The notes under the pieces were generated by a model. The model did not search any database and was not told the origin of the DNA. It saw only the letters and a list, made by a program, of their open reading frames with translations. A program made the translations under genes and the position numbers. A stretch of DNA of 64,000 bases from Microbacterium sp. LWO13-1.2 (GTDB taxonomy: Bacteria; Actinomycetota; Actinomycetes; Actinomycetales; Microbacteriaceae): positions 2,666,001 to 2,730,000 of the forward strand of contig NZ_CP151634.1 in assembly GCF_038397725.1 (NCBI RefSeq). The letters are read 5' to 3'. Below are positions 33,656 through 43,007 of the stretch, in pieces; position 1 is the first letter of the stretch; each line of letters opens with the position of its first letter.

Positions 33656-34864
33656 ATGAGCACCGACCAGCCCGAGTTCACCGACAGCGAGAGCGAAGCG
33701 TTCATCGAGGACGGCGTGCTCTATGACGAGGAGGTCACTCCCGAGTACGGGATCCTCGGTTTCACGCTTCGTGAGCTGCTCATCGTCGCCGCGTGGCTTG
33801 TCGCCTTCGTCGTCTCGTTCTTCCCCCTCGTCGGCGAAGCGTCGATCTGGGCGGTGGGGATCCAGTGGATCCTGCCGATCGGCCTGCCGACGGTCGCGGT
33901 CTTCCTGCTGGTCCTGCGCCGATTCTCACCGGACGGCATCCGCCGAGTCGGTTCGCTCGGTATCGATCAGTTCGCCTCTGTCGCCTTCTCAGTCTCGGCG
34001 ACGGTGTGGCTCGGCAGTCTGTGGGGAGCGGTGGCGGCCTCGATCGGATATGGCAGCTGGACTCTGCCCTGGAACGGCGTCGTCCAGGTGATCGTCTCCT
34101 TGGCTCTCGTCGCGTTCACAGTCTTCGCGCCCATCATCCCCGGCCTCAAGGAGGACTTCCAGGGGCGCCTCGTCACACTGGCCCACCGGAACGCGAATCC
34201 GGTTCGTCCCGTGATCGCCCGCCCTCGCCCCGTCGCTCCCGAGCACGCACCTGAAACTCCCGGCGCGGCCGTCGCCGAGTCGGATTCGGCCACGGCGGAT
34301 GCGCCGCAGAACGAATCGGCCACCATGGTGCTCGACCTCGAACTGTCGGGTGAGCACACGACGGACGAGATCCTCCGGGCCGACTTCGCAGGTCAGGTGC
34401 CCCTCGCCGCTCACGCCTCCAACGGCGGCACCGGGACCGAGGAGACCACCGCGGCTGACACATATGCTCCGTCCTACTCGCGGCGGTCGCGGGGACAGGA
34501 TGCCGATTGGCAGGCTGAACCGGTCGAGAACGACGAGCACGGCGCCGCGGACGGCTTCGACGCTCTCGTCGAGGAGCTTTCCGAGCCATCCGCCGGCCAC
34601 GATGCGGATCCCGCAGCCGATCTGGATGACGCCACCGATCTCGACGCGACGAACCCGCGCGAGTCGGCACCCGCCGCCCAGCCGTTCTGGATCCTCGCGC
34701 CGACCGAGCGCGACGTCCACGACGAGCGCGGTGAGACGCTCTTCCGGATCGGTCCCGGCGCGTGGGCGCTCGTGATCGAAGACCGAGGCGGCGCCTACGT
34801 GGTGCGGCACGACGATGGTCGGATCGGCTACCTGCACGACCTCGCAGACATCGCGAAAGGCTGA
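33656..34864 (+). CDS. Membrane protein of unknown function
   Basis: I do not recognise the family. The 402-residue product has an acidic N-terminus (1-38), about four to five hydrophobic helices (roughly 41-60, 65-85, 105-125, 141-158), then a long acidic Ala/Asp/Glu-rich region (about 190-340) that is probably disordered, and a short folded C-terminal part (about 345-402, PFWILAPTERDVHDERGE to YLHDLADIAKG) which looks like a compact beta domain. It lies between dnaE and hisD, two bases before the hisD start, so it is likely transcribed with hisD. A GAAAGGA site fixes ATG 33656. Confidence 0.8.
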   Translation: MSTDQPEFTDSESEAFIEDGVLYDEEVTPEYGILGFTLRELLIVAAWLVAFVVSFFPLVGEASIWAVGIQWILPIGLPTVAVFLLVLRRFSPDGIRRVGSLGIDQFASVAFSVSATVWLGSLWGAVAASIGYGSWTLPWNGVVQVIVSLALVAFTVFAPIIPGLKEDFQGRLVTLAHRNANPVRPVIARPRPVAPEHAPETPGAAVAESDSATADAPQNESATMVLDLELSGEHTTDEILRADFAGQVPLAAHASNGGTGTEETTAADTYAPSYSRRSRGQDADWQAEPVENDEHGAADGFDALVEELSEPSAGHDADPAADLDDATDLDATNPRESAPAAQPFWILAPTERDVHDERGETLFRIGPGAWALVIEDRGGAYVVRHDDGRIGYLHDLADIAKG

Positions 34865-34866
34865 AC

Positions 34867-36171
34867 GTGCGCACCATCGACCTTCGAGGGCGCGAGCTCT
34901 CGCCCGCTGACATGCTCGCGGCCGTGCCGCGCGCCACACAAGCCCGCGCCGAGGCGCTTGAGGCGGCCACGCGCATCGTCGACGACGTGCGCGAGCGCGG
35001 TGAGGACGCACTGCGCGAGCAGGCCGAGCGCTTTGATCGAGTCGTCGGCCACGCCGTCCGCGTTCCGGCGGAGCACATCGATGAGGCCCTGGCATCCGTC
35101 GACCCGATCGTGCGCGCCGCCTTCGAGGAGGCGATCAGCCGCGTGCGGCAGGGATCCGCAGCGCAGGTTCCGGCTGCCCAGACGACCGACATCGGCGCGG
35201 GTGCGCGGATCACCCAGCGCTGGCAACCCGTCGGCCGAGTCGGGGTCTACATCCCCGGGGGCAAAGCGCCCCTCTCCTCGAGCGTCATCATGAACGTGGT
35301 TCCCGCGCAGGTCGCCGGCGTCCAGCAGATCGCACTCGCATCGCCCCCGCAGTCCGATCAGGACGGGCGGGTCCACCCGACGATCCTCGCTGCCGCCGGT
35401 CTCCTCGGCATCACCGAGGTCTACGCGATGGGCGGTGCCGGCGCCGTCGGCGCCTTCGCGTGGGGCGTGCCGACCATCGGCCTCGATCCCGTCGACGTCG
35501 TCTCCGGACCGGGCAACAACTACGTCGCCTCGGCGAAGCGTGCCGTCGCCGGCGTCGTCGGCACGGATTCCGAGGCGGGCGCGACCGAGATTCTCATCGT
35601 GGCCGATGCGGATGCCGACCCGCGTCTCGTCGCGGCCGATCTCATCAGCCAGGCCGAGCACGACGAGCAGGCATCGGCCGTGCTCGTCACCGACTCGCCC
35701 GAACTCGCGGCGCAGGTCGTCGTCGAGGTCGAGCGGCAGTCGGCGGCGACGCGACACAGTGTCCGCGTCGCAGCGGCGCTGGACGGTCCGCAATCGGCGA
35801 TCGTGCTGGTCGACGACCGGGCGATGGCGACCGCGTTCAGCAATGCCTACGCTCCCGAGCACCTCGAACTTCACCTGTCGGATGCGCGAGAGGCGGCGGC
35901 GGCCTTCACGAGCGCCGGCGCCGTCTTCGTCGGCGACCAGACCCCGGTCAGTCTCGGCGATTACATGGCCGGCAGCAATCACGTCCTGCCGACCGGCGGA
36001 CAGGCGCGCTACGCTCCTGGCCTCGGCGCCTACACCTTCCTGCGCCCCCAGCAGGTGATCGAATACGACCACGCGGCCCTCGCCGCGGTGCGAGAGGGTG
36101 TGGTCGCGCTGGCTAACGCCGAGGTGCTGCCCGCGCACGGCGAAGCGATCGAGGCCCGTTTCACGGCGTAG
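34867..36171 (+). CDS. hisD: Histidinol dehydrogenase
   Basis: Oxidises L-histidinol in two NAD-dependent steps to L-histidine, the last reaction of the pathway. The 434 residues match the family in length. Recognisable blocks are [20 protein letters not shown] (about 122-141), [16 protein letters not shown] (about 212-227), [14 protein letters not shown] and [14 protein letters not shown] (zinc-site region), and [22 protein letters not shown] 34867 follows the preceding gene directly. No other his gene is present in the window, so hisD is separated or leads an operon elsewhere. Its stop codon overlaps the -10 element of nrdR. Confidence 0.96.
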   Translation: MRTIDLRGRELSPADMLAAVPRATQARAEALEAATRIVDDVRERGEDALREQAERFDRVVGHAVRVPAEHIDEALASVDPIVRAAFEEAISRVRQGSAAQVPAAQTTDIGAGARITQRWQPVGRVGVYIPGGKAPLSSSVIMNVVPAQVAGVQQIALASPPQSDQDGRVHPTILAAAGLLGITEVYAMGGAGAVGAFAWGVPTIGLDPVDVVSGPGNNYVASAKRAVAGVVGTDSEAGATEILIVADADADPRLVAADLISQAEHDEQASAVLVTDSPELAAQVVVEVERQSAATRHSVRVAAALDGPQSAIVLVDDRAMATAFSNAYAPEHLELHLSDAREAAAAFTSAGAVFVGDQTPVSLGDYMAGSNHVLPTGGQARYAPGLGAYTFLRPQQVIEYDHAALAAVREGVVALANAEVLPAHGEAIEARFTA

Positions 36172-36174
36172 GTT
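36169..36174 (+). promoter_or_regulatory. Candidate -10 element for leaderless nrdR mRNA
   Basis: TAGGTT contains the hisD stop codon and stands seven bases before the nrdR ATG; no ribosome site separates them. Confidence 0.45.
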
Positions 36175-36181
36175 AGACGAC

Positions 36182-36652
36182 ATGCATTGCCCCTTCTGCC
36201 GGCATCCGGACTCCCGTGTGATCGATTCGCGAACGAGCGATGACGGGCTCTCGATCCGCAGACGCCGTCAGTGTCCGGAATGCGGCGGGCGGTTCACGAC
36301 GACGGAGACCGCGAGCCTGAACGTGATCAAGCGATCAGGCGTCATGGAGCCGTTCAGTCGCGAGAAGGTGATCGCAGGCGTCCGCAAGGCATGTCAGGGG
36401 CGTCCGGTCACCGAGGCTGATCTCGCGATCCTCGCTCAGCGCGTCGAGGAGGCCGTCCGGCAGACCGGGGTGTCGCAGCTCGACACGAACGAGATCGGGC
36501 TGGCGATCCTCGGTCCGCTGCGCGACCTCGACCGTGTGGCCTATCTGCGCTTCGCGAGCGTGTACCAGGCCTTCGACTCTCTGGACGACTTCGAGAGCGC
36601 GATCAGCGATCTGCGCCGGGACCACGCGAAGTCCGAGCCCGACGAACGGTAA
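36182..36652 (+). CDS. nrdR: Transcriptional repressor NrdR
   Basis: Zinc-ribbon and ATP-cone repressor of ribonucleotide reductase genes. The 156-residue protein begins with the zinc ribbon (C3, C6, C31, C34; [17 protein letters not shown]) and has an ATP cone at about 46-136 ([20 protein letters not shown]). It senses ATP/dATP and represses nrd operons through NrdR boxes. No nrd gene or obvious pair of NrdR boxes occurs in this window, so its targets lie elsewhere. Confidence 0.96.
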   Translation: MHCPFCRHPDSRVIDSRTSDDGLSIRRRRQCPECGGRFTTTETASLNVIKRSGVMEPFSREKVIAGVRKACQGRPVTEADLAILAQRVEEAVRQTGVSQLDTNEIGLAILGPLRDLDRVAYLRFASVYQAFDSLDDFESAISDLRRDHAKSEPDER

Positions 36653-36655
36653 CCT
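36650..36655 (+). promoter_or_regulatory. Candidate -10 element for leaderless pyrD mRNA
   Basis: TAACCT contains the nrdR stop codon and stands seven bases before ATG 36663. The intervening GGCAGGG could alternatively act as a close ribosome site on a read-through transcript. Confidence 0.4.
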
Positions 36656-36662
36656 GGCAGGG

Positions 36663-37685
36663 ATGTATCCGCTGCTCTTCCGCGCCGTCCTGTCGCGCTT
36701 CGACCCCGAGTTCGCCCACCATGCCGGCATGGCGGTGATCCGCATCCTCGGCGTGCCGCCGTTCTCCTGGGCGACTCGTGCGCTGACCCGCCCGGATCCC
36801 GCGTTGCAGGTCGAAGCCCTCGGGCTCGTCTTCCCCTCGCCGTTCGGCATCGCCGCCGGGTTCGACAAGAACGCCGTCGGAGTGCGTGGTCTCGCAGCCC
36901 TGGGGTTCGGCCACGTCGAGGTCGGCACGGTGACGGCGATCCCGCAGGAGGGAAATCCCAAGCCGCGACTGTTCCGGCTGATCGCGGATCGTGCCGTCAT
37001 CAACCGCATGGGCTTCAACAACGCGGGAGCGGATGCTGCGGCACGCCGCCTCGCACGGCTGCGTCGGGGTGCGCCCGACACGGTGATCGGCGTGAACATC
37101 GGCAAGAGCCGGGTGGTCGAGGTGGAGGACGCCACGGCCGACTACGTCGCATCCGCAATCACACTCGCTCCGTTGGCCGACTATCTCGCCGTCAACGTGT
37201 CATCGCCGAACACCCCCGGTCTCCGTGGCCTGCAGGCTGTGGAGACGCTCGCGCCGCTGCTGCGGGCGGTGCGTGCGGCAGCGGGGGAGACCCCACTGCT
37301 GGTGAAGATCGCTCCCGACCTTCCGGATGACGAGATCACGGCGATCGCGCAGATGGCTGTCGCCGAAGGTCTGGCCGGCATCATCGCCCACAACACGACC
37401 ATCAGCCGCGACGGGTTGAGTACGGATGCAGCGACGGTCGAAGCGGCCGGCGCCGGCGGTCTGTCCGGCGCCCCGCTGAAGGAGCGGTCGCTGCAGGTGC
37501 TCCGGGTCGTGCGCGCGGCGGTGCCCGAGGAGTTCTGCGTGATCGCCGTCGGCGGTGTCGAGACGGCCGACGATGTGCAGGAGCGATTGGATGCCGGGGC
37601 CACTCTCGTGCAGGGTTACACGGCGTTCCTCTACCGCGGCCCGTTCTGGGGTCGCGAGATCAATCGCGGGCTGCGCCGCGGCTGA
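36663..37685 (+). CDS. pyrD: Dihydroorotate dehydrogenase (quinone), class 2
   Basis: Oxidises dihydroorotate to orotate and reduces menaquinone or ubiquinone, linking pyrimidine synthesis to respiration. The 340 residues include the N-terminal membrane-associated helices of class 2 (MYPLLFRAVLSRFDPEFAHHAG), FGIAAGFDKNAVG (about 60-72), FNNAG near 118-122, the catalytic serine in NVSSPNTPGLRGLQ (about 178-191) and the FMN phosphate site GGVETADD. An open frame extends upstream into nrdR but ATG 36663 fits the family. A perfect palindrome terminator follows. Confidence 0.96.
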   Translation: MYPLLFRAVLSRFDPEFAHHAGMAVIRILGVPPFSWATRALTRPDPALQVEALGLVFPSPFGIAAGFDKNAVGVRGLAALGFGHVEVGTVTAIPQEGNPKPRLFRLIADRAVINRMGFNNAGADAAARRLARLRRGAPDTVIGVNIGKSRVVEVEDATADYVASAITLAPLADYLAVNVSSPNTPGLRGLQAVETLAPLLRAVRAAAGETPLLVKIAPDLPDDEITAIAQMAVAEGLAGIIAHNTTISRDGLSTDAATVEAAGAGGLSGAPLKERSLQVLRVVRAAVPEEFCVIAVGGVETADDVQERLDAGATLVQGYTAFLYRGPFWGREINRGLRRG

Positions 37686-37692
37686 GCTCTGA

Positions 37693-37734
37693 CGAGAAAA
37701 GCCTCATGCTCCCGGGAGCATGAGGCTTTTCTCG
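37693..37734. terminator. Bidirectional terminator between pyrD and the DUF3043 gene
   Basis: A perfect 42-base palindrome (arms 37693-37713 and 37714-37734) with CGAGAAAAGCC on one side and GGCTTTTCTCG on the other. Both transcripts end in a T-rich tract. Confidence 0.92.
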
Positions 37735-37747
37735 AAGACGAGGCGAG

Positions 37748-38320
37748 TCAGGCCGGGTAGTTGCCGCGCTTGACCTGCGGCTTCGGAAGGCGCATGAACC
37801 GCATCTGGAGCGCACGCATGGCCGCGTACCAGCCGAGGCCCTTCTCCAGGCGCTCCTTGCCGAACTTCTCCGCAGCCTTGCGCTTCACGCGCAGGCCGAG
37901 CAGGATCATCCCGCCGACGGCGATCAGCAGATACGCCATCATCACGATGTACGCGTAATAGGCGATCGCGAGGTTGGCAGGGGCGAGGGACGCCAGGATG
38001 ACGAGGACCATCACGGCCATCACGAACTCTGCGGGGTGCCAGCCGGCATCCACGTAGTCACGGACCCAGCGGCGCTGGGGTCCCTTATCGCGGGGCGGCA
38101 GGTACTTGTCCTCGCCGGCAGCCATTCCGGCCTGCGCGCGTGCGCGGCGCTCGTTGAGCTCAGCGCGAGCCGCCGCCTTGGCCTCCTTGGTGTTCGCGAC
38201 AAGGGGACGGCGGCGCGCCGCCTCCTGCTGCGCACGGGTGGGCGTCGCGCGTCCCTTTCCGACGGCGGGCGTCTCAGAGGCGTCGTCGTTCGTCGATGGG
38301 GAGGCAGGGGTATTGGCCAC
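37748..38320 (-). CDS. DUF3043 domain-containing membrane protein
   Basis: A 190-residue protein typical of actinobacteria, function unknown. The charged N-terminal half (1-95) contains GKGRATPTRAQQEAARRRPLV, the DUF3043 hallmark, then VRDYVDAGWHPAEFVM, and two transmembrane helices (about 108-128 and 132-152) precede a basic tail. The GTG at 38320 is used, with GAGGAA upstream; an ATG-led open frame further upstream overlaps the divergent dipeptidase gene. The gene neighbours the respiratory cta genes in relatives, as here. Confidence 0.9.
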   Translation of the reverse strand: MANTPASPSTNDDASETPAVGKGRATPTRAQQEAARRRPLVANTKEAKAAARAELNERRARAQAGMAAGEDKYLPPRDKGPQRRWVRDYVDAGWHPAEFVMAVMVLVILASLAPANLAIAYYAYIVMMAYLLIAVGGMILLGLRVKRKAAEKFGKERLEKGLGWYAAMRALQMRFMRLPKPQVKRGNYPA

Positions 38321-38353
38321 GAGGTTCCTCGGTTCGCTACAGGGGGTTCGCCT

Positions 38354-38362
38354 TAAGATTAC
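38354..38362. promoter_or_regulatory. Overlapping divergent -10 elements
   Basis: TAAGATTA holds two candidate -10 hexamers in opposite directions: TAAGAT (38354-38359, + strand), seven bases before the dipeptidase ATG, and TAATCT (38357-38362 read on the - strand), about 37 bases before the DUF3043 start. The two promoters would exclude one another at a given time. Confidence 0.5.
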
Positions 38363-38366
38363 TCGC

Positions 38367-39794
38367 ATGAACTCTCCTGCCCCTTCCAGCGAATCAAATC
38401 CGTCTCCTGCCGTCGATCCGGCGATCGCCGAGGCCGTCGCAACCGGCATCCCTGCGGCGCTGGCTGATCTGGGCGATCTCGTCCGGATCCCCGGCATCGC
38501 GTGGCCCGCATTCGATCAGACGCAGCTGGAGCGCAGCGCCGCCGCCGTCGCTGCGCTCGCGACCGGAACCGGGGTGTTCGACGAGGTACGCGTACTGCGG
38601 GCCGCGATCCCGGGTACCGACGAGCACGGCCAGCCGGCGGTGCTGGCGACGCGCGCCGCCCGCAACGGCAAGCCGACGATCCTGCTCTACGCGCATCACG
38701 ACGTGCAGCCTCCCGGAGACGACGAGCTCTGGGAGACCCCGCCGTTCGAGCCGACGGTGCACGATGGCCGTCTCTACGGACGAGGTGCCGCCGACGACAA
38801 GGCCGGAATCATGGCGCACATCGCTTCGCTGCGGGTTGTCGCAGAGGTGCTCGGCGACGATCTGGAACTCGGCGTGTCGATGTTCATCGAGGGGGAGGAG
38901 GAGTACGGCTCCCGCTCGTTCGCCCAGTTCCTCTCCGACAACAAGGAGGCGCTGCGTGCCGACGCCATCGTCGTCGCGGACTCGGGCAACTGGGATTCGG
39001 TCACTCCCGGCTTGACCGTCTCTTTGCGGGGAAACGCACGATTCACGATGCGCGTCCGCACCTTGGACCACGCTTCCCACTCCGGGATGTTCGGCGGCGC
39101 CGTTCCCGACGCGATGATGGCGACGGTGAAGCTCCTGTCGACCCTGTGGAACGAAGACGGCTCTGTCGCCGTCGAGGGAATGACGGAGCGGGACGCCCCG
39201 ACTCCGGACTACACCGAGGAGACGCTGCGGGATGAGGCGGGCTTGCTGCCGGGGACGTCGCCGATCGGCGCCGGAACCATCCTCAGCAGGATCTGGAACA
39301 AGCCGTCGATCACGGTGATCGGCATCGACGCGACGAGCGTCGCGGCAGCATCCAACACGCTGCTCCCCGAGGCGACGGTAGTGATCAGCGCTCGCGTCGC
39401 ACCGGGACAGTCCGGTGAAGAGGCGTACGAGGCGCTCCAGCAGCACCTGCGCGCCCACGCGCCGTACGGCGCGGAGCTCACCTTCACGGATGCCGATCTC
39501 GGCAACGGCTTCCTGGTGGACACCAGCGGTTGGGCAGTCGCGCTGACCCGCGATGCGATGCGCGACGGCTATGACGCGGCCCCCGTCGACCTCGGTGTCG
39601 GAGGGTCGATCCCGTTCATCGCCGATCTCGTCCGGGAGTTCCCTGAGGCCCAGATCCTCGTCACCGGCGTCGAGGATCCGCACTCCCGCGCGCACAGCCC
39701 GAACGAGTCGCTGCACCTCGACACGTTCCGCCACGCGGTGACGACCGAAGCGCTGCTGCTCTCCCGGATGAACGAGATCACACTGCCGCTCTGA
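38367..39794 (+). CDS. M20-family dipeptidase/metallopeptidase
   Basis: A 475-residue zinc peptidase of the ArgE/DapE/CNDP-like group. Metal and catalytic residues appear in LLYAHHDVQPPGDDE (about 108-122), YGRGAADDKAGIMAH (about 138-152), IEGEEEYGS (about 177-185) and the distal ADSGNWD and GVEDPHSRAHSPNE blocks. The lid dimerisation domain lies in the middle (about 210-360). Substrate is probably a dipeptide; DapE activity cannot be excluded. It begins with an ATG seven bases after TAAGAT and has no ribosome site. Confidence 0.92.
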   Translation: MNSPAPSSESNPSPAVDPAIAEAVATGIPAALADLGDLVRIPGIAWPAFDQTQLERSAAAVAALATGTGVFDEVRVLRAAIPGTDEHGQPAVLATRAARNGKPTILLYAHHDVQPPGDDELWETPPFEPTVHDGRLYGRGAADDKAGIMAHIASLRVVAEVLGDDLELGVSMFIEGEEEYGSRSFAQFLSDNKEALRADAIVVADSGNWDSVTPGLTVSLRGNARFTMRVRTLDHASHSGMFGGAVPDAMMATVKLLSTLWNEDGSVAVEGMTERDAPTPDYTEETLRDEAGLLPGTSPIGAGTILSRIWNKPSITVIGIDATSVAAASNTLLPEATVVISARVAPGQSGEEAYEALQQHLRAHAPYGAELTFTDADLGNGFLVDTSGWAVALTRDAMRDGYDAAPVDLGVGGSIPFIADLVREFPEAQILVTGVEDPHSRAHSPNESLHLDTFRHAVTTEALLLSRMNEITLPL

Positions 39795-39846
39795 ACACCC
39801 GGGCGCGGCTTTCCCTCGTCCTCGCCGTGTACACGGGCAGCGACGG

Positions 39847-39852
39847 TACAAT
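39847..39852 (+). promoter_or_regulatory. Candidate -10 element of erpA
   Basis: TACAAT lies 45 bases before the erpA ATG. The leader of about 38 bases includes an AAGGAG ribosome site and a small GCGCCTGGCGC hairpin. Confidence 0.5.
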
Positions 39853-39896
39853 CGATGGGAAAGCCGCGCCTGGCGCGGCCCGTCACAAGGAGCGAC

Positions 39897-40259
39897 ATGA
39901 CCGACACCACACTGACTGCCGACACCACCCGCGCCCACGGCGTGAACCTGACCGAGGCTGCGGCCGTCAAGGTCAAGAACCTGCTCGAGCAGGAGGGCCG
40001 CGACGACCTGCGTCTGCGCGTGGCTGTTCAGCCCGGCGGATGCTCCGGACTCATCTACCAGCTCTACTTCGACGAGCGCTACCTCGAGGGCGATGAGACT
40101 GTCGACTTCGACGGCGTCGAGGTCATCATCGACAACATGAGCGTCCCGTATCTCGACGGCGCGTCCATCGATTTCAAGGACACGATCTCGGAGCAGGGCT
40201 TCACGATCGACAACCCGAACGCGGCCGGAAGCTGCGCCTGCGGCGACAGCTTCCACTGA
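39897..40259 (+). CDS. erpA: Iron-sulfur cluster insertion protein (ErpA/HesB type)
   Basis: A-type carrier that delivers Fe-S clusters to target proteins. The 120 residues contain the three cluster-binding cysteines C49 (QPGGCSGLIY), C113 and C115 (GSCACGDSF), and the family motif DNPNAAGSCACG. AAGGAG precedes ATG 39897. It lies just upstream of ctaC, a position also seen in M. tuberculosis (Rv2204c), and could serve the Rieske protein of the nearby bc1 complex, though that is inference. Confidence 0.95.
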   Translation: MTDTTLTADTTRAHGVNLTEAAAVKVKNLLEQEGRDDLRLRVAVQPGGCSGLIYQLYFDERYLEGDETVDFDGVEVIIDNMSVPYLDGASIDFKDTISEQGFTIDNPNAAGSCACGDSFH

Positions 40260-40313
40260 TTCTCGACCCCGTCCAACCTGCGTGGTTGGCATGAATCAGG
40301 TGTGAGGTTGCCC

Positions 40314-40319
40314 TAGACT
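40314..40319 (+). promoter_or_regulatory. Candidate -10 element of ctaC
   Basis: TAGACT is followed by six bases and a GTG at 40326, then by a GAAAGG ribosome site and a second GTG at 40356. Transcription would start near 40326. Confidence 0.5.
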
Positions 40320-40355
40320 TGAGGCGTGCCCTGTCCGCGATCTGAAAGGTGCATC

Positions 40356-41273
40356 GTGCCCTCGAAACACCGCCTTCGTTGGGCCGCCCTCCCCCTGGGA
40401 GTTGCGGCAGCTGTGGTTCTAGCGGGGTGTACCACCGCCCAGGAACACGGCTATCTCCCGGGCTTCGTGGACGGCGCTCCTGCCACCACCAACCAGGCAG
40501 ATCGAGTGTCGTCACTCTGGGTGAACTCCTGGATCGTGTTGCTCGCTGTCGGTGTGATCACGTGGGGCCTGATGGCCTGGGCCGCGATCGCCTACCGCCG
40601 CCGCAAGGGCCAGGTCGGCCTGCCGGTGCAGCTGCGCTACAACATGCCGATCGAGATCTTCTACACGATCGTGCCGCTCATCCTCGTGCTGGGCATGTTC
40701 TTCTTCACCGCTCGCGATCAGACGGAGATCGAGGCGAAGTGGGACGACCCCGACGTCGAGATCACCGCGATCGCCAAGCAGTGGGCGTGGGACTTCCAGT
40801 ACGACGGCGAGGACGAAGACGATTCGGACGCCGTCTGGACGATGGGCATCCAGGCGCAGCCCGATAAAGAAGGCAACATCGACCAGTCGCAGCTGCCGAC
40901 TCTGGTGCTCCCGGTCGATCAGAAGGTCACGATCGACCTGCAGTCCCGCGACGTCATCCACTCCTTCTGGATCATCGACTTCCTCTACAAGAAGGACATG
41001 TACATCGGGAAGGACAACTCCTGGTCCTTCATCCCGACGCGCGTCGGCGAGTACGAGGGCAAGTGCGCCGAGCTCTGCGGCGAGTATCACTCGATGATGC
41101 TGTTCAAGGTGAAGGTCGTCGAGCAGGACGAGTACGACGCGTACGTCGAGTCTCTCCGCGAGAAGGGCAACACCGGCAGCATTACCGACGCCTATGACCG
41201 TCTCGGCAACTTCCCGGGCACGGGACCGTCTGACTCCGGGGAAGAGTCCCACTCCGAGGAAGAGGGAGAGTAA
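40356..41273 (+). CDS. ctaC: Cytochrome c oxidase (aa3) subunit II
   Basis: Receives electrons from the bc1 complex through the CuA centre and passes them to subunit I. The 305-residue lipoprotein has a signal with lipobox LAGC, two transmembrane helices (about 60-80 and 100-120) and a periplasm-facing cupredoxin domain with the CuA ligands in HSFWIIDF and GKCAELCGEYHSMM. GTG 40356, after GAAAGG, gives a normal lipoprotein signal; a GTG at 40326, six bases after TAGACT, would add ten residues by leaderless start and cannot be ruled out. It begins the ctaC-ctaD-ctaF operon. Confidence 0.94.
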   Translation: MPSKHRLRWAALPLGVAAAVVLAGCTTAQEHGYLPGFVDGAPATTNQADRVSSLWVNSWIVLLAVGVITWGLMAWAAIAYRRRKGQVGLPVQLRYNMPIEIFYTIVPLILVLGMFFFTARDQTEIEAKWDDPDVEITAIAKQWAWDFQYDGEDEDDSDAVWTMGIQAQPDKEGNIDQSQLPTLVLPVDQKVTIDLQSRDVIHSFWIIDFLYKKDMYIGKDNSWSFIPTRVGEYEGKCAELCGEYHSMMLFKVKVVEQDEYDAYVESLREKGNTGSITDAYDRLGNFPGTGPSDSGEESHSEEEGE

Positions 41274-41276
41274 GCC

Positions 41277-43004
41277 ATGTCGACCAACTCTGAATCCGGC
41301 GACGCTCACCGCTCCCGTCCCACCGCACTTCCCGCCCGCCAGGCCGCTCTGATGAGCTCCTCGCGTGTGGAGCAGAAGGGCAACATCGTCGTCAAGTGGA
41401 TCACCTCCACAGACCACAAGACCATCGGGTACATGTACCTGATCGCTTCGGTGCTGTTCTTCCTCCTCGGAGGCGTGATGGCTCTCGTCATCCGCGCCGA
41501 GCTGTTCGCGCCCGGGATGCAGATCGTCCCGACGAAGGAGCAGTACAACCAGCTGTTCACGATGCACGGCACGATCATGCTGCTGATGTTCGCGACGCCG
41601 CTCTTCGCCGGATTCGCCAACGCGATCCTGCCGCTGCAGATCGGAGCGCCCGATGTGGCGTTCCCGCGTCTGAACGCCTTCGCCTTCTGGCTGTTCCTGT
41701 TCGGATCGACGATCGCCGTCGCCGGCTTCCTCACCCCGCAGGGCGCCGCCTCGTTCGGTTGGTTCGCCTATCAGCCACTCGCCGGCGCGACGTTCTCGCC
41801 CGGTGCAGGTGGAAACCTGTGGATGCTGGGACTCGGCATCTCCGGCTTCGGAACCATTCTCGGTGCGGTGAACTTCATCACCACGGTCATCACCATGCGC
41901 GCTCCCGGTATGACGATGTGGCGCATGCCGATCTTCTCGTGGAACACGCTGATCACGAGCCTGCTGGTGATCATGGCGTTCCCGGTTCTGGCCGCCGCGA
42001 TCTTCGCCGCCGGTGCCGACCGCGTGCTCGGTGCGCACATCTACGACCCGGCCAACGGCGGCGTGCTCCTCTGGCAGCACCTGTTCTGGTTCTTCGGGCA
42101 CCCCGAGGTCTACATCATCGCGCTGCCGTTCTTCGGCATCGTCTCGGAGATCTTCCCGGTGTTCAGCCGTAAGCCGATTTTCGGTTACAAGACCCTCGTC
42201 TACGCGACGATCGCCATCGCGGCCCTCTCGGTCGCGGTGTGGGCCCACCACATGTACGTCACCGGATCTGTCCTGCTGCCGTTCTTCGCGCTGATGACGA
42301 TGCTCATCGCTGTACCGACTGGTGTGAAGATCTTTAACTGGATCGGAACCATGTGGCGAGGATCGGTGACGTTCGAGACGCCGATGGTGTTCGCCCTCGG
42401 CTTCCTGGTCTCGTTCGTATTCGGCGGTCTGACCGGTGTCATCCTCGCCGCCCCGCCGTTGGACTTCCACCTCAGTGACTCGTACTTCGTCGTCGCGCAC
42501 TTCCACTACGTGGTCTTCGGTACCGTCGTGTTCGCGATGTTCGCCGGGTTCTACTTCTGGTGGCCGAAGTGGACGGGCCGCATGCTGAACGAGCGTCTCG
42601 GCTACGTGCACTTCTGGATGCTGTTCATCGGCTTCCACATGACGTTCCTCATCCAGCACTGGCTGGGCGTCGACGGCATGGTGCGTCGCTACGCGGACTA
42701 CTCGGCCGCCGACGGCTGGACCTGGCAGAACCAGGTCTCGACGATCGGTGCGATCATCCTCGGCGCTTCGATGCTGCCGTTCTTCCTGAACGTGTGGATC
42801 ACGGCACGCAAGGCGCCGAAGGTCACGGTCAACGACCCGTGGGGCTACGGCGCTTCGCTCGAATGGGCGACTTCCTGCCCGCCGCCGCGACACAACTTCA
42901 CGTCGATCCCGCGGATCCGCAGCGAGCGTCCTGCGTTCGATCTGAACCACCCGGAGGCGGCGGAATTCGCCACCACCGCGCCCGGCGAACGAGAGGTCCA
43001 CTGA
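41277..43004 (+). CDS. ctaD: Cytochrome c oxidase (aa3) subunit I
   Basis: Catalytic subunit with haem a and the haem a3-CuB centre; reduces oxygen to water and pumps protons. The 575 residues form about twelve transmembrane helices. Key parts are [13 protein letters not shown] (haem a histidine), the CuB segment [17 protein letters not shown] (His with Tyr for the His-Tyr link), AHHMYVTG and the haem ligands in [14 protein letters not shown]. Start and stop lie three bases from its neighbours, so the operon is tightly packed. Confidence 0.97.
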   Translation: MSTNSESGDAHRSRPTALPARQAALMSSSRVEQKGNIVVKWITSTDHKTIGYMYLIASVLFFLLGGVMALVIRAELFAPGMQIVPTKEQYNQLFTMHGTIMLLMFATPLFAGFANAILPLQIGAPDVAFPRLNAFAFWLFLFGSTIAVAGFLTPQGAASFGWFAYQPLAGATFSPGAGGNLWMLGLGISGFGTILGAVNFITTVITMRAPGMTMWRMPIFSWNTLITSLLVIMAFPVLAAAIFAAGADRVLGAHIYDPANGGVLLWQHLFWFFGHPEVYIIALPFFGIVSEIFPVFSRKPIFGYKTLVYATIAIAALSVAVWAHHMYVTGSVLLPFFALMTMLIAVPTGVKIFNWIGTMWRGSVTFETPMVFALGFLVSFVFGGLTGVILAAPPLDFHLSDSYFVVAHFHYVVFGTVVFAMFAGFYFWWPKWTGRMLNERLGYVHFWMLFIGFHMTFLIQHWLGVDGMVRRYADYSAADGWTWQNQVSTIGAIILGASMLPFFLNVWITARKAPKVTVNDPWGYGASLEWATSCPPPRHNFTSIPRIRSERPAFDLNHPEAAEFATTAPGEREVH

Positions 43005-43007
43005 GCC

